Assembly: GCA_963920525.1 (NCBI GenBank)
Contig: OY986436.1
Span: forward strand, 82,358,943 to 82,422,942
Source: Dichetophora obliterata
Lineage: Eukaryota > Arthropoda > Insecta > Diptera > Sciomyzidae
Direction of reading: 5' to 3'
DNA: 64,000 bases
Each line of letters begins with the position of its first letter. Positions within the stretch are counted from its first letter, which is position 1. Of the stretch, positions 20,216-31,630 are shown in pieces. The translations under genes and the position numbers were made by a program. A model generated the notes under the pieces. The model was given only the letters and a program-made list of their open reading frames with translations, was not told where the DNA came from and made no database searches.

Positions 20216-22454
20216 TCTTTATATTATAGTCTTTTCGTCATAAATGTTTTAAATTGAGTTCATTGTTTTTTTTCAAACGTGCAATGTCACCTAAAAGAAA
20301 TAATTTTACAAAACAATAAATATTTAAATCAAAGATGTGGTTAGTTAAGATGTAAATGAGAACATAATTTTAAGCAAAAGTTAATCATTTTTATAATAAT
20401 TATTATAACAATATTTTTAGCTACCCAATCTATCTCTCTGTGTAGCACCATCAAGCACTTAACAACGTAAAAAGCGTGGTTAGTATAATTATGAATGAAT
20501 ATTAATTTTTATGAAAATATTTTTCTCCTAAAAACCGAATACCTGCCAAGAATGCAAACGTCCAACACAAACAATTGCATTTGTTGGCATATGAAAAGAA
20601 CATCCAAGCTGCTCCTATAATTTTGACTAATATTGCAAAATGTGCTCCACTTCACTGCACTTCGTTCCACTTTATGTCAGAGCATTGGGCACCATGAAGC
20701 ACTCGTCTATTATTGGCATTACCAATAATCATGTTCATAGTTATAAATTGTAACGTGCTTAATTTTGCCAAAATAATAACAAGAGTAATTAATTAAATGT
20801 TCCAGAGACAAAGCAGTGTCGCATACGCAGCAAATGCGAGATGGGATGGCATCAGGAGTGACTATACTTTCTCTCGAATTAGACACAAATAAAGCAAATT
20901 TAAAGTAGAGTTGCATGTGTATTTGTTTTTGAGTGTGTGTATCATATAAACCTATACATCTCTGGCTAATGCTGCATAATAAATACCCTTTATGAAGGCA
21001 CACCAATGCACAAACTCTCATACCATCAGCCCCAATTCGGCATGGAATCCAATGCGCTGGAGACCCCATTTGCTAGGGAATCGGGTGTTTTTCTTTGCCT
21101 GCTTTAAACACCCATTGCTATGGTTTTTTTTTTTTGAGTTAGCTGCTCACTGGGTCGATCCATGTCCGCCATGTCTGAGTGATAATGCTGCACCATGTTC
21201 ACCGCATTTAACTCAACAATTCGAATGTTGTTACTGCTGTGCCACAATATTTATATTGTTCTATTTTGGTTTAGTTTAGTTCGAATGCCATTTTGAATAA
21301 TTTTCTACGACTTTATGGTGCGAAAATTAATGCATTAGTGCAGGCAACAATTAATTTTAAGTTCACTACGATTTATCACAGGTGTTGGATATCTAGTGCA
21401 CCATTCACGCAATGCATTCATGACTATCTGCAGTGAAATCAGTTTAAGTACGCTAGATTAACTTTGTAGAATTAAAATATATTCCAAATATTTATTGACA
21501 CGTTGACTGACGCTTAAACTGCATTTCAAACATATTCCAATTAAGATTCGGTAAGTGGTTTAAAGAAAATAGGAAGTCGGAGTATTCTTGGACACCCGTT
21601 TATTTTAGTAGAAAATAAAACATGACAACGGTTTCAAACATCAGGTCAAAATTACATCATTTTGTTCTTACACTAATCACCCATATTCTTGAACCCGCAA
21701 TCGCTCTCAAAACGACGTCGAAAGAAAATTGCTCTAATCTGGAAACTTTCAATTTCGACGTCCAGCGAAGTGTCCCAGTAGTTATTTTGGAGTCAATTGG
21801 AAAAACCAAGTAATTCATTTCTAGCGCAATTTATACTTGCTATGAAATAGAACAAAAAAGTTTCAGCATAGAACAGTTCACTTTGATTATATTTTGTTTT
21901 CTTGTCAAAATTTTTACTGACAAAAATAAATTAAATCTGAACACGGGTTGTGTAAATTTTTTCATTTTCAACTGTTTGAGGAATAAATTTCAAGAATTCA
22001 ACAGAGGTAAATTTTTGCATAATATAAAAAAGGTGTCAACATAAAATAAAAATGCATCATCTTTTACACGATGCACTTCTTTTTGTAATAAATGCAAGAG
22101 ATAAGAAATAATTGCCTCTAAGGTTTGAAGACTTTGAAGTTCTACTTTAAGACTTTAGAAAAAGTACCAGTTCGGAAATGTTCATTTTGGAACTAGTTCA
22201 AATATAGGAAAAAATGAATGTTTTTGTGTAAAATTGTCTTTTCCTATGACATCAACACGCAAAAAGCGTCAGTTTGATTAAAGTAAACGAGTATTGTAGA
22301 GGCATCAGTACTGGTCTTTTTGGAACTAGCTCAGAACTATTTTAAAGTTGGTCCAATTTTCTACAGGGGTTTTACCGAAAATGATTATTCACTCAATTAT
22401 TGAACAAACGTCGTCGAACAAATATTTAAAGTTTTTAACGTATTTTCATAACTA
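20216..22454. other. 2.2 kb without a recognised gene
   Basis: Open frames of 60-116 codons occur on both strands around 20719-21279 and 21622-21813 but overlap each other, have no recognisable motif and low-complexity composition. It may be unique host non-coding DNA; it is one of the few long stretches without a visible inverted repeat. Confidence 0.5.
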
Positions 22455-22661
22455 TGTAGGTCCAAGAAGCAGGCAACAAGAGCACAGTTTAAACTGTTGG
22501 TGGATGAGATGATGGCCAAATAAGAATTTGCTCGAGGTTCAAGCTAAAAACCAAATGCTGAAGAAAAACCTCTTTGGAAGGACCTTTTTGATAAACTAAA
22601 TGCATGTGGGCCACCTACAAAAGACATGTTAGGATGGAAAAATTTAGGAATTGAATTTTAG
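22455..22661 (+). pseudogene. Harbinger A: Myb/SANT-like accessory protein, degenerate
   Basis: Reads KKQATRAQFKLLVDEMM, then after two stops EEKPLWKDLFDKLNACGPPT and WKNLGIEF. The pattern LW..L...LNA.GPP......W matches the DNA-binding protein that PIF/Harbinger elements encode alongside the transposase (Myb/SANT-like, often annotated zeste-like). Same motif in the genes at 41946 and 58280. Two internal stops and truncation after the trihelix core: dead. Confidence 0.8.
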
Positions 22662-23159
22662 CTCCAAGCTATTTTAAGTTGCTCACATGTGCGAGCTAAC
22701 CTCTGGTTAATATATCATAACCAAAGTACCTGCATCAGCCGTTGTTATGCTGTTGGGTTTAAGAAACTTTACCAATATAGGGCCAATTTACAGTGAGAGC
22801 TTAAACTCAGATATCAGGCTTATTTACAATTTGCGATTTAACTCGATTTAGGTCCCAAAATATCATAGAAATCCAAAATACCATAAATAATATGGCAAAA
22901 ATCACGGATTTAATCAAAAAGAAGAAGACGAATAAAATATTAAGTTAAATCAATAATACACTTAAATCTTACTCATAAAACTATAAAAGTTGGATCTACT
23001 TCAACAACAAAATGTTGAATGAAAGCGTCACAATTTGGAAACACAAAATATTTAAAAAAAAACAGAACAAATTGTTTGCAAAATTGTTTAATGCATGTTT
23101 AGCTGATGATTTAATTAAAAAACTAATTCGTTATTGGTGTTAAAGGTGTAAAAGACAAT
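22662..23159. other. Non-coding space within Harbinger A
   Basis: AT-rich, between the accessory gene and the convergent transposase remnant. No additional feature seen. Confidence 0.4.
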
Positions 23160-23785
23160 ACGCAAATTTTCAGTATTGCTTTCCTCTACCAGCTTATGGT
23201 ATATTCTAATGTTGTGAAGAGCACAGCATAAGTTGTCTATAATATTTCTGGTACTCAAAGGTGCTCTATAATATCAAATATTTCTGACTTTAACGTGAGT
23301 GTAGTATTAAACCTGCTTCCAGGACTTAGTCTCCTCATGGGTGTAAAAAACCGAGGTTGTAGCGGATATACGGCATCTCCTAACAATCTCGAGATGTCTC
23401 CTTCTTCATATTATTTTGAAAAAAACTTCTTTGCCGGAGATAAGTTCCAATCATGGCAACTTCTAGGATAAATGGCAGATACAAAATTTATGCGATGTTC
23501 GTTAATACAAATTTAAAATTATAAGAACTTCGTGCCACAGGTAAAGATAGTAATAACTTTTACTATTAAAAATATGTAAATATAAAGATAAATAAAAAAT
23601 AAAAGAGTAAAGAGAGATAAATATACAAATGTGCTAATACAGTAGCACGTTTATTTAAGATTTTTAATACTTACAAGCATAACTTTTAAGCTGTGAAAAC
23701 CTTTTCAATTTTAAAAAAGTGCCTATCGCTGTTTGGAGTCACTATTTTGACATGTGGGCCGTTAACAGCCATTGTTACTCCCAAT
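23160..23785 (-). pseudogene. Harbinger A transposase, C-terminal half, degenerate
   Basis: On the minus strand: GVTMAVNGPHVKIVTPNSD near 23770-23715, then INFVSAIYPRSCHDWNL near 23490-23440 (the usual second acidic motif region, with the D and SHD context partly lost), GDISRLLGDAVYPLQPRFFTP near 23400-23340 (LLGD.GYPL is the hallmark of PIF/Harbinger DDE transposases) and GSRFNTTLTLKSEIFDIIEH near 23310-23250 (position of the catalytic E and the R..IE motif, degraded). Stops and frameshifts throughout. It converges on the Myb-like gene at 22455. Confidence 0.85.
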
Positions 23786-23923
23786 AGGTCTGTCCCGTAC
23801 TAACTTTAATTATTTTTAATAGATTAGAGAGTGTCATTTTGCATGTTATTCCTCTCTCTCGAGCTTCAAAATAAAGCTTTCAAGCAACTTCGAGCTACTT
23901 GAATTGAGTACGGGAACAGACCT
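23786..23923. mobile_element. 138 bp MITE, Harbinger B-type ends, copy 1
   Basis: Inverted ends AGGTCTGTCCCGTACTAACT (left) and, on the minus strand, AGGTCTGTTCCCGTACTCAA. Flanked by TA on both sides. About 34 bp separates it from copy 2, in the same orientation. It sits within the Harbinger A transposase gene. Confidence 0.88.
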
Positions 23924-23957
23924 AGTATGACACTTTTGATTATCAGTCACACAGATT

Positions 23958-24090
23958 AGGTCTGTTCCCGTACTAACTTCAAGTAATTGTATTGTAATAG
24001 AATTAAGAGTAACATTTCGCATGTTATTCTTCTCTCTCGAGTTTTAAAAATTTGTAAAAGAACGCTTGAATCGAGGACGGGAACAGACCT
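23958..24090. mobile_element. 133 bp MITE, Harbinger B-type ends, copy 2
   Basis: Ends AGGTCTGTTCCCGTACTAAC and, on the minus strand, AGGTCTGTTCCCGTCCTCGA; TTA on the left and TAA on the right. The internal sequence (TTCGCATGTTATTC, TCTCTCTCGAG) matches copy 1. The same terminal sequence is at the right end of Harbinger B (33252) and as a remnant at 945. Confidence 0.88.
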
Positions 24091-24139
24091 AATGTTACGC
24101 ATTTGTTAGAATTTTTGAAAAAGTTGGTGGAGCTATATT

Positions 24140-24292
24140 TACATTACAGTCCTGATTAGCTTCCTTCAGTCAAAAATCGCAAAGTTTGACTATTGGAAGT
24201 AATGCGCCTTGCCACGCATCCTTTCCTATTTTAGCTTCTAAAATATTTAAAAAATATCTGAACTGTTCTTAATTCAATCTGAAATTTTGAAA
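24140..24292 (-). pseudogene. Harbinger A transposase, N-terminal fragment
   Basis: On the minus strand EQFRYFLNILEAKIGK (from about 24275) followed, one frame over, by ITSNSQTLRFLTEGS: the helical N-terminal segment of PIF/Harbinger transposases, which normally precedes the DDE core. The two MITEs separate it from the C-terminal half. Degenerate. Confidence 0.7.
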
Positions 24293-24303
24293 GCTAAAAA
24301 ATA

Positions 24304-24903
24304 AAGGGTTTTCCAATAGAGACTTGACAACTATGAATTAAATTTCTGAACGCACCCTTTCACTAATCATCGAATTGTCACTATCAATTTATTCAATTAA
24401 ATCAACATTTTCATCATGGCAAAGTACACGAACGAAAAACCTCTGCAAATTATAAAAATTTACTACGGAAATTCGGAGTCGGTGATCACAACTTTAAGAG
24501 CGTGAACTCCAATTTTCGGTCGTAATTCTCGCTCTAGTAGACAGACAATAACAAGTTTAGTGCAAAAATTTGTGTCTACATATTCGTTGTGTTATGTTGC
24601 CGTGCCAGTGAGACAACGGGTTGGTCGAAGTGTCGAAAATACCGACGACGTTGGAAGATCTCAGAGTCAACATTGAACGCGAAATAGTGGCCGTTTCGGC
24701 CGAAATGTGTGGCCGAGTCATTGAAAATTGGGTCCAACGAATCGACCACTGCATACGTGCCCGCGGTGTCCATATGAACGAAGTCAAGTTCCATTCATAA
24801 ATTCTTTGATTGTACTTCAAGCCGATGATAAAGTTTTTGAAATATCTCAAATGGTTTGCGTTTTATTTATAAAAAGTTGCCAAGTCCTTAATGGAAAACC
24901 CTT
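24304..24903 (+). mobile_element. Internally deleted Tc1/mariner element, 600 bp
   Basis: Ends AAGGGTTTTCCAATAGAGAC and, on the minus strand, AAGGGTTTTCCATTAAGGAC, with TA at 24302-24303 and 24904-24905. The interior joins the first about 85 codons of a transposase directly to its last about 45, so the whole catalytic core is deleted. Confidence 0.9.
24416..24799 (+). pseudogene. Transposase deletion derivative (N- and C-terminal ends only)
   Basis: Starts MAKYTNEKPLQIIKIYYGNS, a helix-turn-helix opening with a stop at codon 30, continues RQTITSLVQKFVSTYSL and VAVPVRQRVGRSVEN, then shifts frame to NIEREIVAVSAEMCGRVIEN and ends HMNEVKFHS at a TAA (24797-24799). The C-terminal block is the usual tail of the same family (IEREI..V..E.C..VIENW..R...C). 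No DDE motifs remain, so any mobility would depend on a related full-length element. Confidence 0.85.
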
Positions 24904-25436
24904 TACAAGTACACTTCGCGTTCTCAGATAAAAATTATGTTACTTTTAGAGTTCGTATTTTCTTTGCATTAATTAATTTAGGAGTGATTAATTCGTTCTA
25001 GTGAAGCACAACGAGCAAGCGCATACAAAGACGTATGATATATCTTTCAGGTATGCCCACCACACATGTTTATGATGCTTACCATTTAAGCTAAGCCTCT
25101 CAATTTTTGAGTTAATCAATTGGTAAGCTAGCTAGCCAGGTGGGCTGAAATTCTGAGCCAAACATTCAGCAAGTTGGAGTAAGATTGCTTGTTATATAGA
25201 GCAAGTAATCGATAAGCACAAAAACTTGATTCACGGAGGGAAATTTGTAAAATAACGCTTTCAAGCAACTTAACTGCCTGAACAGATGGAACGGCGTCAG
25301 CGGCTAGCGGCACTATCCGCCGCGGCGTCAGCTCGAAATGAAAGCGCCGCCGTCTGTCAACGTTCTTTCTTTCGCCACTTTCGCATACATTTTTACATAT
25401 TTCAAACGTTTTGAAATAAGTAATCATAAAATGTAA

Positions 25437-26640
25437 ATGTCGGAAGCAATTGATTTAAAAATTTTTATTTTAAAAATAATAAATACATTGTGTGTGTTAT
25501 ATGAAGCACATAATAAAATGAAAACTAAGAGACCTTGGTGGGTCCGACCAGTAAATCACAGCCGAGAAGAAATGGGGTTTTTCGAAACTTGTGTAAAACA
25601 GCTGAAGTCAAAGGATGAGGAACACTTCTTCAAAGCCACTCGAATGAGTGTGCAAAAATTTCATGTATTGTTTTCATTATTTAAAGAAAGATTGGAGCGC
25701 AAATCCAATAGGATGTGCATTGAACCGGAAACACGCTTAGCGGTCACACTTCTGCAAGTTTATAATTTATTTCTAAATAGTTGCACTAATTATGAATGTT
25801 TGCAGGTACTTATTGTAAGGATGTAGCTTTCAGTTTTTGGCCTGGTCTTTTAAGCTTGGAATGACAACAGTTCGAGAAATAGTATGACACATATCAATCT
25901 ATTTGGAATGAGCTTAATGGAATATATATGATGCCTCCAAATATTACTGATTGCAATACAATAGCAGAAAGATTTTACTCGCAAACAGGAATGCCGCTTA
26001 GGAGCAATAGATGGCAAGCTCATTTACATCGTTTGTCCCAGAGGCAATGGATCATTGTATTTCAATTATAAAAAAAACGTTAAGTACAATACTGTGGGCA
26101 CCTTGTGATTACGATTTGACTTTTGCGTATGCAGATGTTGGGGCTGTAGGAAGTCAAAGTGTCGGGGGAGTGTTTGCTCGAAGTGAATTCGATAAAAAAA
26201 TATTGCATCATACTCTCGGAGTTCCAGAAGAAAAAACTTTACCAGGTTATGAGACAATATTTCCATTTTACTTTGCTGGTGATAATGCTTTTCTACTAAG
26301 AAATAATTTGATGCGCCCTTACCTTGGAAGAAACTTGTCTTCCGACAAAACAACATTTCATGAAACTTATCTAAGGCAAAAGTCAGAATAGAAATATGTT
26401 TCGGAATAATATCAAATCAATGGAGAGTTATTTACACTACAATATCTGCTTCTCCCAAAAATGTTGACAAAATTGTTTATTTTTTAATGTTCCAAAAAGT
26501 AGCAGCTATTATAACTCAAATGATGTCAATATTGAGGAATCAGAAAGCAATAGATTGTTATCTGCAAGAGTGTCTCTATCCAACCGATCTGCTGGACAAG
26601 CCTTTGAACTAAGAGATATTTTAAAAAATTATTTATATAA
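25437..26640 (+). pseudogene. Harbinger B transposase, degenerate
   Basis: N-terminal block KTKRPWWVRPVNHSREEMGF near 25520, then FFKATRMSVQKFHVLFSLF near 25630. The DDE core is present in pieces: GAIDGK near 26000 (first D), ADVGAVGSQSVGGVFARSEF at 26140-26200 (second D context, G-to-V change in the SDGG motif), FAGDNAFLLRNNLMRPYLGR near 26275-26330, and RIEICFGIISNQWRV near 26385-26430 carrying the last acidic residue. At least three frameshifts or stops lie between these. Gene order and motifs match PIF/Harbinger (DDE_Tnp_4 type). Confidence 0.9.
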
Positions 26641-27426
26641 CCAATAGTAATTAATTATTTGATTTTTTATTTTACGAAATTATGTTTTCTTGGAATTTAA
26701 TTGTAATGTTTATAAACTTTTATAAAATATGGTTAAAATTTTTCTTTTTCAATAAATTGATAAATTTTATAAAACGTTTTGAGAATTTAGCACTATTTTC
26801 CATAAAATGGAAGTTTTGCATAAACAAGAGAGAATATGCTGCTTTCCATGTGAAAGTTGCGCCGATGACAAGTTAGCTGCTTAAAGATTCCAGAAGCAAC
26901 GTCGTGCTATCTTTCTGCATCGAACGTCTGTTTTGTACAAGAGTACAATTGAGTACAAGATTGCGATATGCTGGTCGAAGCAACGTCTTAAGCGGGAAGT
27001 TCATTCACTGCATTTGCATATGCGTCCATCTACTCGCTAGCGCAATTTACGCAAGAAAATTTTGGCAGAGTTTAATGATTGCGTTTTACGTTCAGAATAA
27101 GCAGGGCTACAAAATTGTAAAGCATTTGGTTTGTTCTTCTTGTTGAATTTTTTATCGTTTTTTCACAAAAATACTTAAAAACTCTGCACTTATAATTACA
27201 AAAATCTCAAGTCCTGAGTATAAAAAAATTATTTTAAGAAATTAATAATAAAAAAAACTGTGAACATTTTTAATTTTTAAGTCTTATATGAAAGAGTCAT
27301 CCCTGAAAGTAATTAGCTTCTGACAATCTCACAAGTGTCATAATATGAATATTATTCAAACGTAAATAAAGTGTTATTATAAAAATTTAATAAATAGTCA
27401 TATTTAGTGAAATTAAAAGTAATAAA

Positions 27427-28665
27427 ATGGATGAAAGCGATTTAATTGTTGATGACGCTTATACTGCGTATACAGTATATAAATGCTATTTATATATAGA
27501 AGCACTGCAAAATGAAAGAAGATTTTGGGTGCGTGACTATTTTCTGGAAGGAAATTCTTCAGGATTTTACGCAACTTCTTTTGAAAAACTGAAAAAAGAT
27601 CCAGAGCAGTTTCATATAGCAACAAGAATGTCTGTATTTGAAACATTTTATAATTTAATTAAAGAAGGTTTACAGAAATACTTAACAGAGAAGTTATTCC
27701 TGCGAAATGCCGTTTGCTGTTGACGCTTATGTAAATAAAATTTCCTTACAAAGTGAGAAACGAATAACAAGTTTCAATATTTTTGCAGATATCTTGCTCA
27801 TGGATCTACAAGGCAGCATCCCTCTTTGACCTTTAAAATGTCAGTTTCAGCAGTAAGGGTTATCACACTGGAGACATGCTAAGTGATTTGGGAATTCTTG
27901 AGTCCAATTTATCTCTCTACGCCAAACTGCAACGAATGGAAGCGAATAGCTGATGATTTTAAAAACATTTGGAATCTGCCTAACTGTGTTGGAACCATAG
28001 ACGGCAAACACGTAGTTATCACCTGCCCACCGAAATCCGGTTCAAATTTTTATAATTATAAAGGTACACAAATTCAACAAATATTCCACATAATTAAAAG
28101 CATTTCTTTCTATGACAGTACAGTATTGTTTTGCTTGCTGTTTGCGATGTTTACTGCAGTTGACGTCGGGGCTTATAGCAGTCAAAGTGATGGTGGCATT
28201 CTGTCTCATTCAGAATTCGGGAAAAGACTATTAAATAATACTTTAGACTTCCCACCTGAATGTGTACTACCTGGGACTGATGTAAGTTTCCCGCATAACA
28301 TTGTTGGTGACGCTGCCTTTCCCCTTCGAAAGAATTTAATGCGATCATATCCAGGACTTTTACTGGATGAGCAGCGAGATAATTATAATAAACGTTTATC
28401 CAGAGCAAGACGTGTAATCGAGAATGCATTTGGCATTCTTGCGGCAAGATGGAGAATATTCTTCAAAACGATAAATATTCACCCAGACTCTGCTGTGCTA
28501 ATAATAAATGCAACCGTTGTCCTGCACAATTATTTAAAAATGCATGATGTTTCATATTGTCCTCCTGAATACGTCGACAGAGTCAATTCAAATGGAATTG
28601 TAGTACGAGAAGGGTTATGGAGGCCGAAAGCAGGCACATTGTCAAGAGTTCGTGCTGTTTCTTAG
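27427..28665 (+). pseudogene. Harbinger C transposase, nearly complete, frameshifted
   Basis: First exon-like frame from ATG 27427: MDESDLIVDDAYTAYTVYKC, NERRFWVRDYF, HIATRMSVFETFYNLIKEGL, ending at 27723 by frameshift; then RYLAHGSTRQHPSLTFKMSV. From 27883 a 260-residue frame carries CVGTIDGKHVVITCPPKSGS (D1), VDVGAYSSQSDGGILSHSEF (D2), GDAAFPLRKNLMRSYPG, SRARRVIENAFGILAARWRI (E) and a full C-terminus to a TAG/TAA at 28665. Between the first two motifs an alternate frame spells YSIVLLAVCD, the expected sequence, so a small deletion changes frame near 28150. Catalytic residues all remain. Damage: about two frameshifts. Confidence 0.92.
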
Positions 28666-29220
28666 AGAACAAAAAAATCTATTTGCAAAATAAAAACTTT
28701 GAATTTCCTAAAATTTAGTTATCCGTAACCTTTCTCTTAAAAATTCCTAACCGATAGCAAGAAACCGCAATGTAATCGATTGAGTGGTTCTCGAGTTATA
28801 ACTTTACAAAAAATTGCAGACAGACAGACACACATTATTTGGACCGCATTTTGATATTATTATAGATTTGAATTTTTTGATTAAAAGAACCGTTATTTTC
28901 TAAAAAATTTACGTTATTAAGTTACTACAAATATTTTACCTTCTGTTTGATTTATACAAATATGTATGTTTTTAAAATTCGCACACAAATTACATAAAAT
29001 TGAAATTTTCCATTTTTTTTCGAAAACGTTTAAAATCGGATGAAAAGCAAAGTTAAATCCTACCTCAAATTGCCAAAATAAAATAATGCTGTTTTAATTT
29101 TGAACTTACAAAATTTTATTATTTTTCCGTTTCAGTTCTGTAAATATCACACTGGTCTGTGGGACCACGATAAAAAACAAAAGTTTCAAATTTAAATCTT
29201 CAGTAAAGTAAATGCATTAA
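28666..29220. other. Non-coding part of Harbinger C
   Basis: AT-rich; no gene or inverted repeat found. Contains the 3' side of the transposase gene. Confidence 0.4.
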
Positions 29221-29549
29221 CATGAATTAAATTACGAGCTTTAGATGAAGTTAGTTTTTAACAAGGCAACAACAACAACAACTCTGTATAGAGTCAATCA
29301 CTTAGCTGACTAGACAGTCATGATTAGCAGCCATACAATTCAAAAGAATGAATTCCAAAATTTTCTCAGTCATATACTAATTATTTAAACAGTTGATCAC
29401 AGCTTAATCACTCAAAGACTACTGAAGAGGAAGATGTAGCGATTTCCGAAACATACTGTCTAGTCAGCTAAGTGATTGACTCTATACAGAGTTGTTGTTG
29501 TTGCCTTCTTAAAAACTAACTTCATCTAAAGCTCGCAATTTAATTCATG
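29221..29549. mobile_element. 329 bp MITE with ~100 bp inverted repeats
   Basis: The left arm CATGAATTAAATTACGAGCT, then a run with (CAA)4 and ACTCTGTATAGAGTC to about 29320; the right arm is its near-perfect inverse from 29445 to 29549. Only a few mismatches in about 100 bp, so the element is recent or homogenised. No coding capacity and no clear target duplication. Confidence 0.88.
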
Positions 29550-29577
29550 TTGTAATTTAAAAAAGATCATTAACTTT

Positions 29578-30567
29578 TCATTTCTCTTTAACTTTTTCGT
29601 GCAGATGATTCGAAAAAAACATTTTGGCATCTTCTTGCTCTTCTGTAGGCAACTCGTCCAGTTTGGTTTTCACCAATTGTAAAAAAGCATCGTGCTTTCC
29701 TGGCACCAATGAATTCACATGTTTTTCATGAAGTTCCGTCATTTCCTGCATAAAGTTTTTAAAGCTGTCCTCCAACGCACTTCCTTAGAAGTCGCACTTA
29801 GTGCGACGCCCAAAACTGCTGCTATCCAATGTGGATTGAGTACTCGCAGATGGCAGATCAATGTTAATATCTTCAAATGAATATCTGGGTTCTGCTTCCT
29901 CATCAATAAAGTCAGCCATATTACAACTATTTCCCATGGTGCCACAACTTTCATTCAAATGATCGATTGGAGCAAAGCCATCTGCAAGTTCTTCATCCAC
30001 ATTGGATACATGCTCCTTTAAAAAGCTAAGCTGCTCCATATGCAGATAGCTACTATGGATTTCAGCTGCGCTACCAGACCTCAAAACTTTTGAGACTTCC
30101 GAGCATAGCGATCGCGTACTGAGCGCCATTTGTTCATGCATTCTGTTCCTATAAAAGAAAAAAGTGTAAGAATGAAAAGTAACAGACTTCATGGAGAATA
30201 TCGGGAAAAATTAAAGAATGTGTGAAATCAGTGGGCAGGAAAGCACCATGCTTTCTTACATTTAGTGAAAACCAAAAGGGACAAGCTGCCTACAGAAGAG
30301 TAAATAGAAAGCACGATGGTTGCCGGTAAGAACGATGCTTGCTTTCAATTTATGAAAACTAAATTGCAGCTTATTGAATTTGGCTTTCACTTTTTGCAAA
30401 AAACAAAAAAGAATATGCAATATAACAAACCTTCCAAGTTCAGTGCTTTTCCAATGGATTCCCAGGCTTTGGCACGCTTCAATTTATTGCGATAATCCAC
30501 TGTTGCTTAACACAAGGATGCTTTTCAACTGCATCTATTAATTTTTCGGTAGAAAACGACTCCATTG
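29578..30567 (-). pseudogene. Harbinger C accessory protein, MADF-BESS type
   Basis: Minus strand. The start MESFSTEKLIDAVEKHPCV (ATG at about 30565-30567) opens a MADF domain, continued in another frame by YRNKLKRAKAWESIGKALN near 30450-30500. A second block at 30192-29785 holds RSLCSEVSKVLRSGS and acidic linker sequence; the last part (29775-29578) reads KHDAFLQLVKTKLDELPTEE and ends FFSNHLHEKVKEK at a stop, a BESS-like C-terminal helix pair. An intron probably lies around 30180-30430, but frameshifts near 30500 and 29785 make the copy inactive. MADF/BESS proteins bind DNA and, in Harbingers, act as the transposase partner. Confidence 0.8.
30237..30370 (+). repeat. Inverted, duplicated fragments of the BESS-coding segment
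   Basis: Two plus-strand segments, 30237-30305 and 30312-30370, each resemble in inverse orientation the minus-strand BESS-coding sequence at 29640-29715 (shared GGAAAGCACCATGCTTTCTT-like, GTGAAAACCAAA and GCCTACAGAAGAG blocks). They lie in the presumed intron of the MADF/BESS gene and would form a hairpin with its 3' exon. Confidence 0.7.
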
Positions 30568-30756
30568 CTTGCTTTTAATTTTATTGGGGGTTGGAATTAG
30601 TTTTAAAGGTTTTCTAAGAGATGGCGTAACTATCAATAGATCGCATCGGGCACACCTGTGACTATATTCATTTCAAAGCACATTGTCTAAGCTTCATTTT
30701 TTAGTATGTGTCATTCCACTGAAGTGTAAACAACATATATTTTTTTCTCTGTGAAC

Positions 30757-31335
30757 ATGTCGACTTTCGTTCCAACAAAACGCAATTTGCGGGAAGGTTT
30801 ACTTTTGTGCTTCCATTTGAAGAAAAAAGCGGTTAAAGCACAACGCACGCTTACTGAGGCTTACGGGGACTATGCTCCATCGATTTCTACTTGTGAGTAC
30901 TGGTTCCATCGGTTTAAAAGTGGTGATTTTGATACGGAAGACAAAGAGCGTCCGGGCCAGCCGAAAAAGTTTGAAGATGAGGAATTGGAGGCTTTGCTCG
31001 ATGAAGACCCGTGTCAAACCCTTCAAGAATTGTCAGAATCATTGGGAGTCGACTTATCAACGGTCGGCAAACGCTTGAAGGCCATGGGAATGATTCAAAA
31101 GCAAGGAAATTGGGTGCCGTACCAGTTGAAGCCGAGAGACGTTGAACGGCGATTTTGCATGTGCGAACAACTGCTTCAACGGCATAAAAGGAAGAGTTTT
31201 TTGCATCGTATTGTCACTGGCGATGAAAAGTGGATCCATTACGATAATCCTAAGCGAAAAAAATCGTGGGGACCACCCGGCCATGCATCAACATCGAGGG
31301 CCAAGCCGAATATTCATGGCGCCAAGCCAATATAA
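30757..31335 (+). pseudogene. mariner transposase, C-terminally truncated
   Basis: About 190 residues starting MSTFVPTKRNLREGLLLCFH. The paired helix-turn-helix DNA-binding region includes SISTCEYWFHRFKSGDFDTE and PKKFEDEELEALLDEDP, followed by KRLKAMGMIQKQGNWVPYQL, the WVPxEL signature of mariner, and the first catalytic aspartate in VTGDEKWIHYDN. The protein stops at 31333-31335 just after AKPNIHGAKPI, so the second and third acidic residues are absent; no remainder is seen downstream. No frameshift within the retained part, so the truncation is probably due to an internal deletion. It lies within Harbinger C. Confidence 0.93.
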
Positions 31336-31630
31336 ATACAAAAAAATTCTTTTATTAACAAAAATCGCGCTATAAAATTGACACAATGCTAAACACGTTT
31401 CTTTTCTTTCTTCTCAATGTTCTTTATAAATAACGATAAATAAATATAATAAAAGTTGGAATATTTTCGACTTTGCTTGCGTAGCGAGTAAACGGACGCA
31501 TATGCAAATGCAATAAATGAACTTTCATCTGTAAGCTTTCACATAGTTATATTGCATTGCTTTCAGCGAGTAGACGGACGCATATGCAAACGCAGTTAAT
31601 GAACTTCCAGCTTAATAACGCAGAAAATTA

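Larger units (their letters stand above)
26930..31607. mobile_element. Harbinger C, nested in Harbinger B
   Basis: Left subterminal repeat GGAAGTTCATTCACTGCATT (26998) and its inverse at the right, present twice: 31486-31529 and 31565-31607 (each ends ..GCATATGC..AATGAACTT.C on the plus strand). Between them are a plus-strand transposase (27427-28665) and a minus-strand MADF/BESS gene (29578-30567). Exact tips were not resolved. It splits Harbinger B between the transposase and MADF remnants. Confidence 0.75.

Noticed and set aside
20719..21279. Open frames of 95-116 codons on opposite strands
   Set aside because: They overlap, are low in complexity, and have no recognisable domain or splice context.
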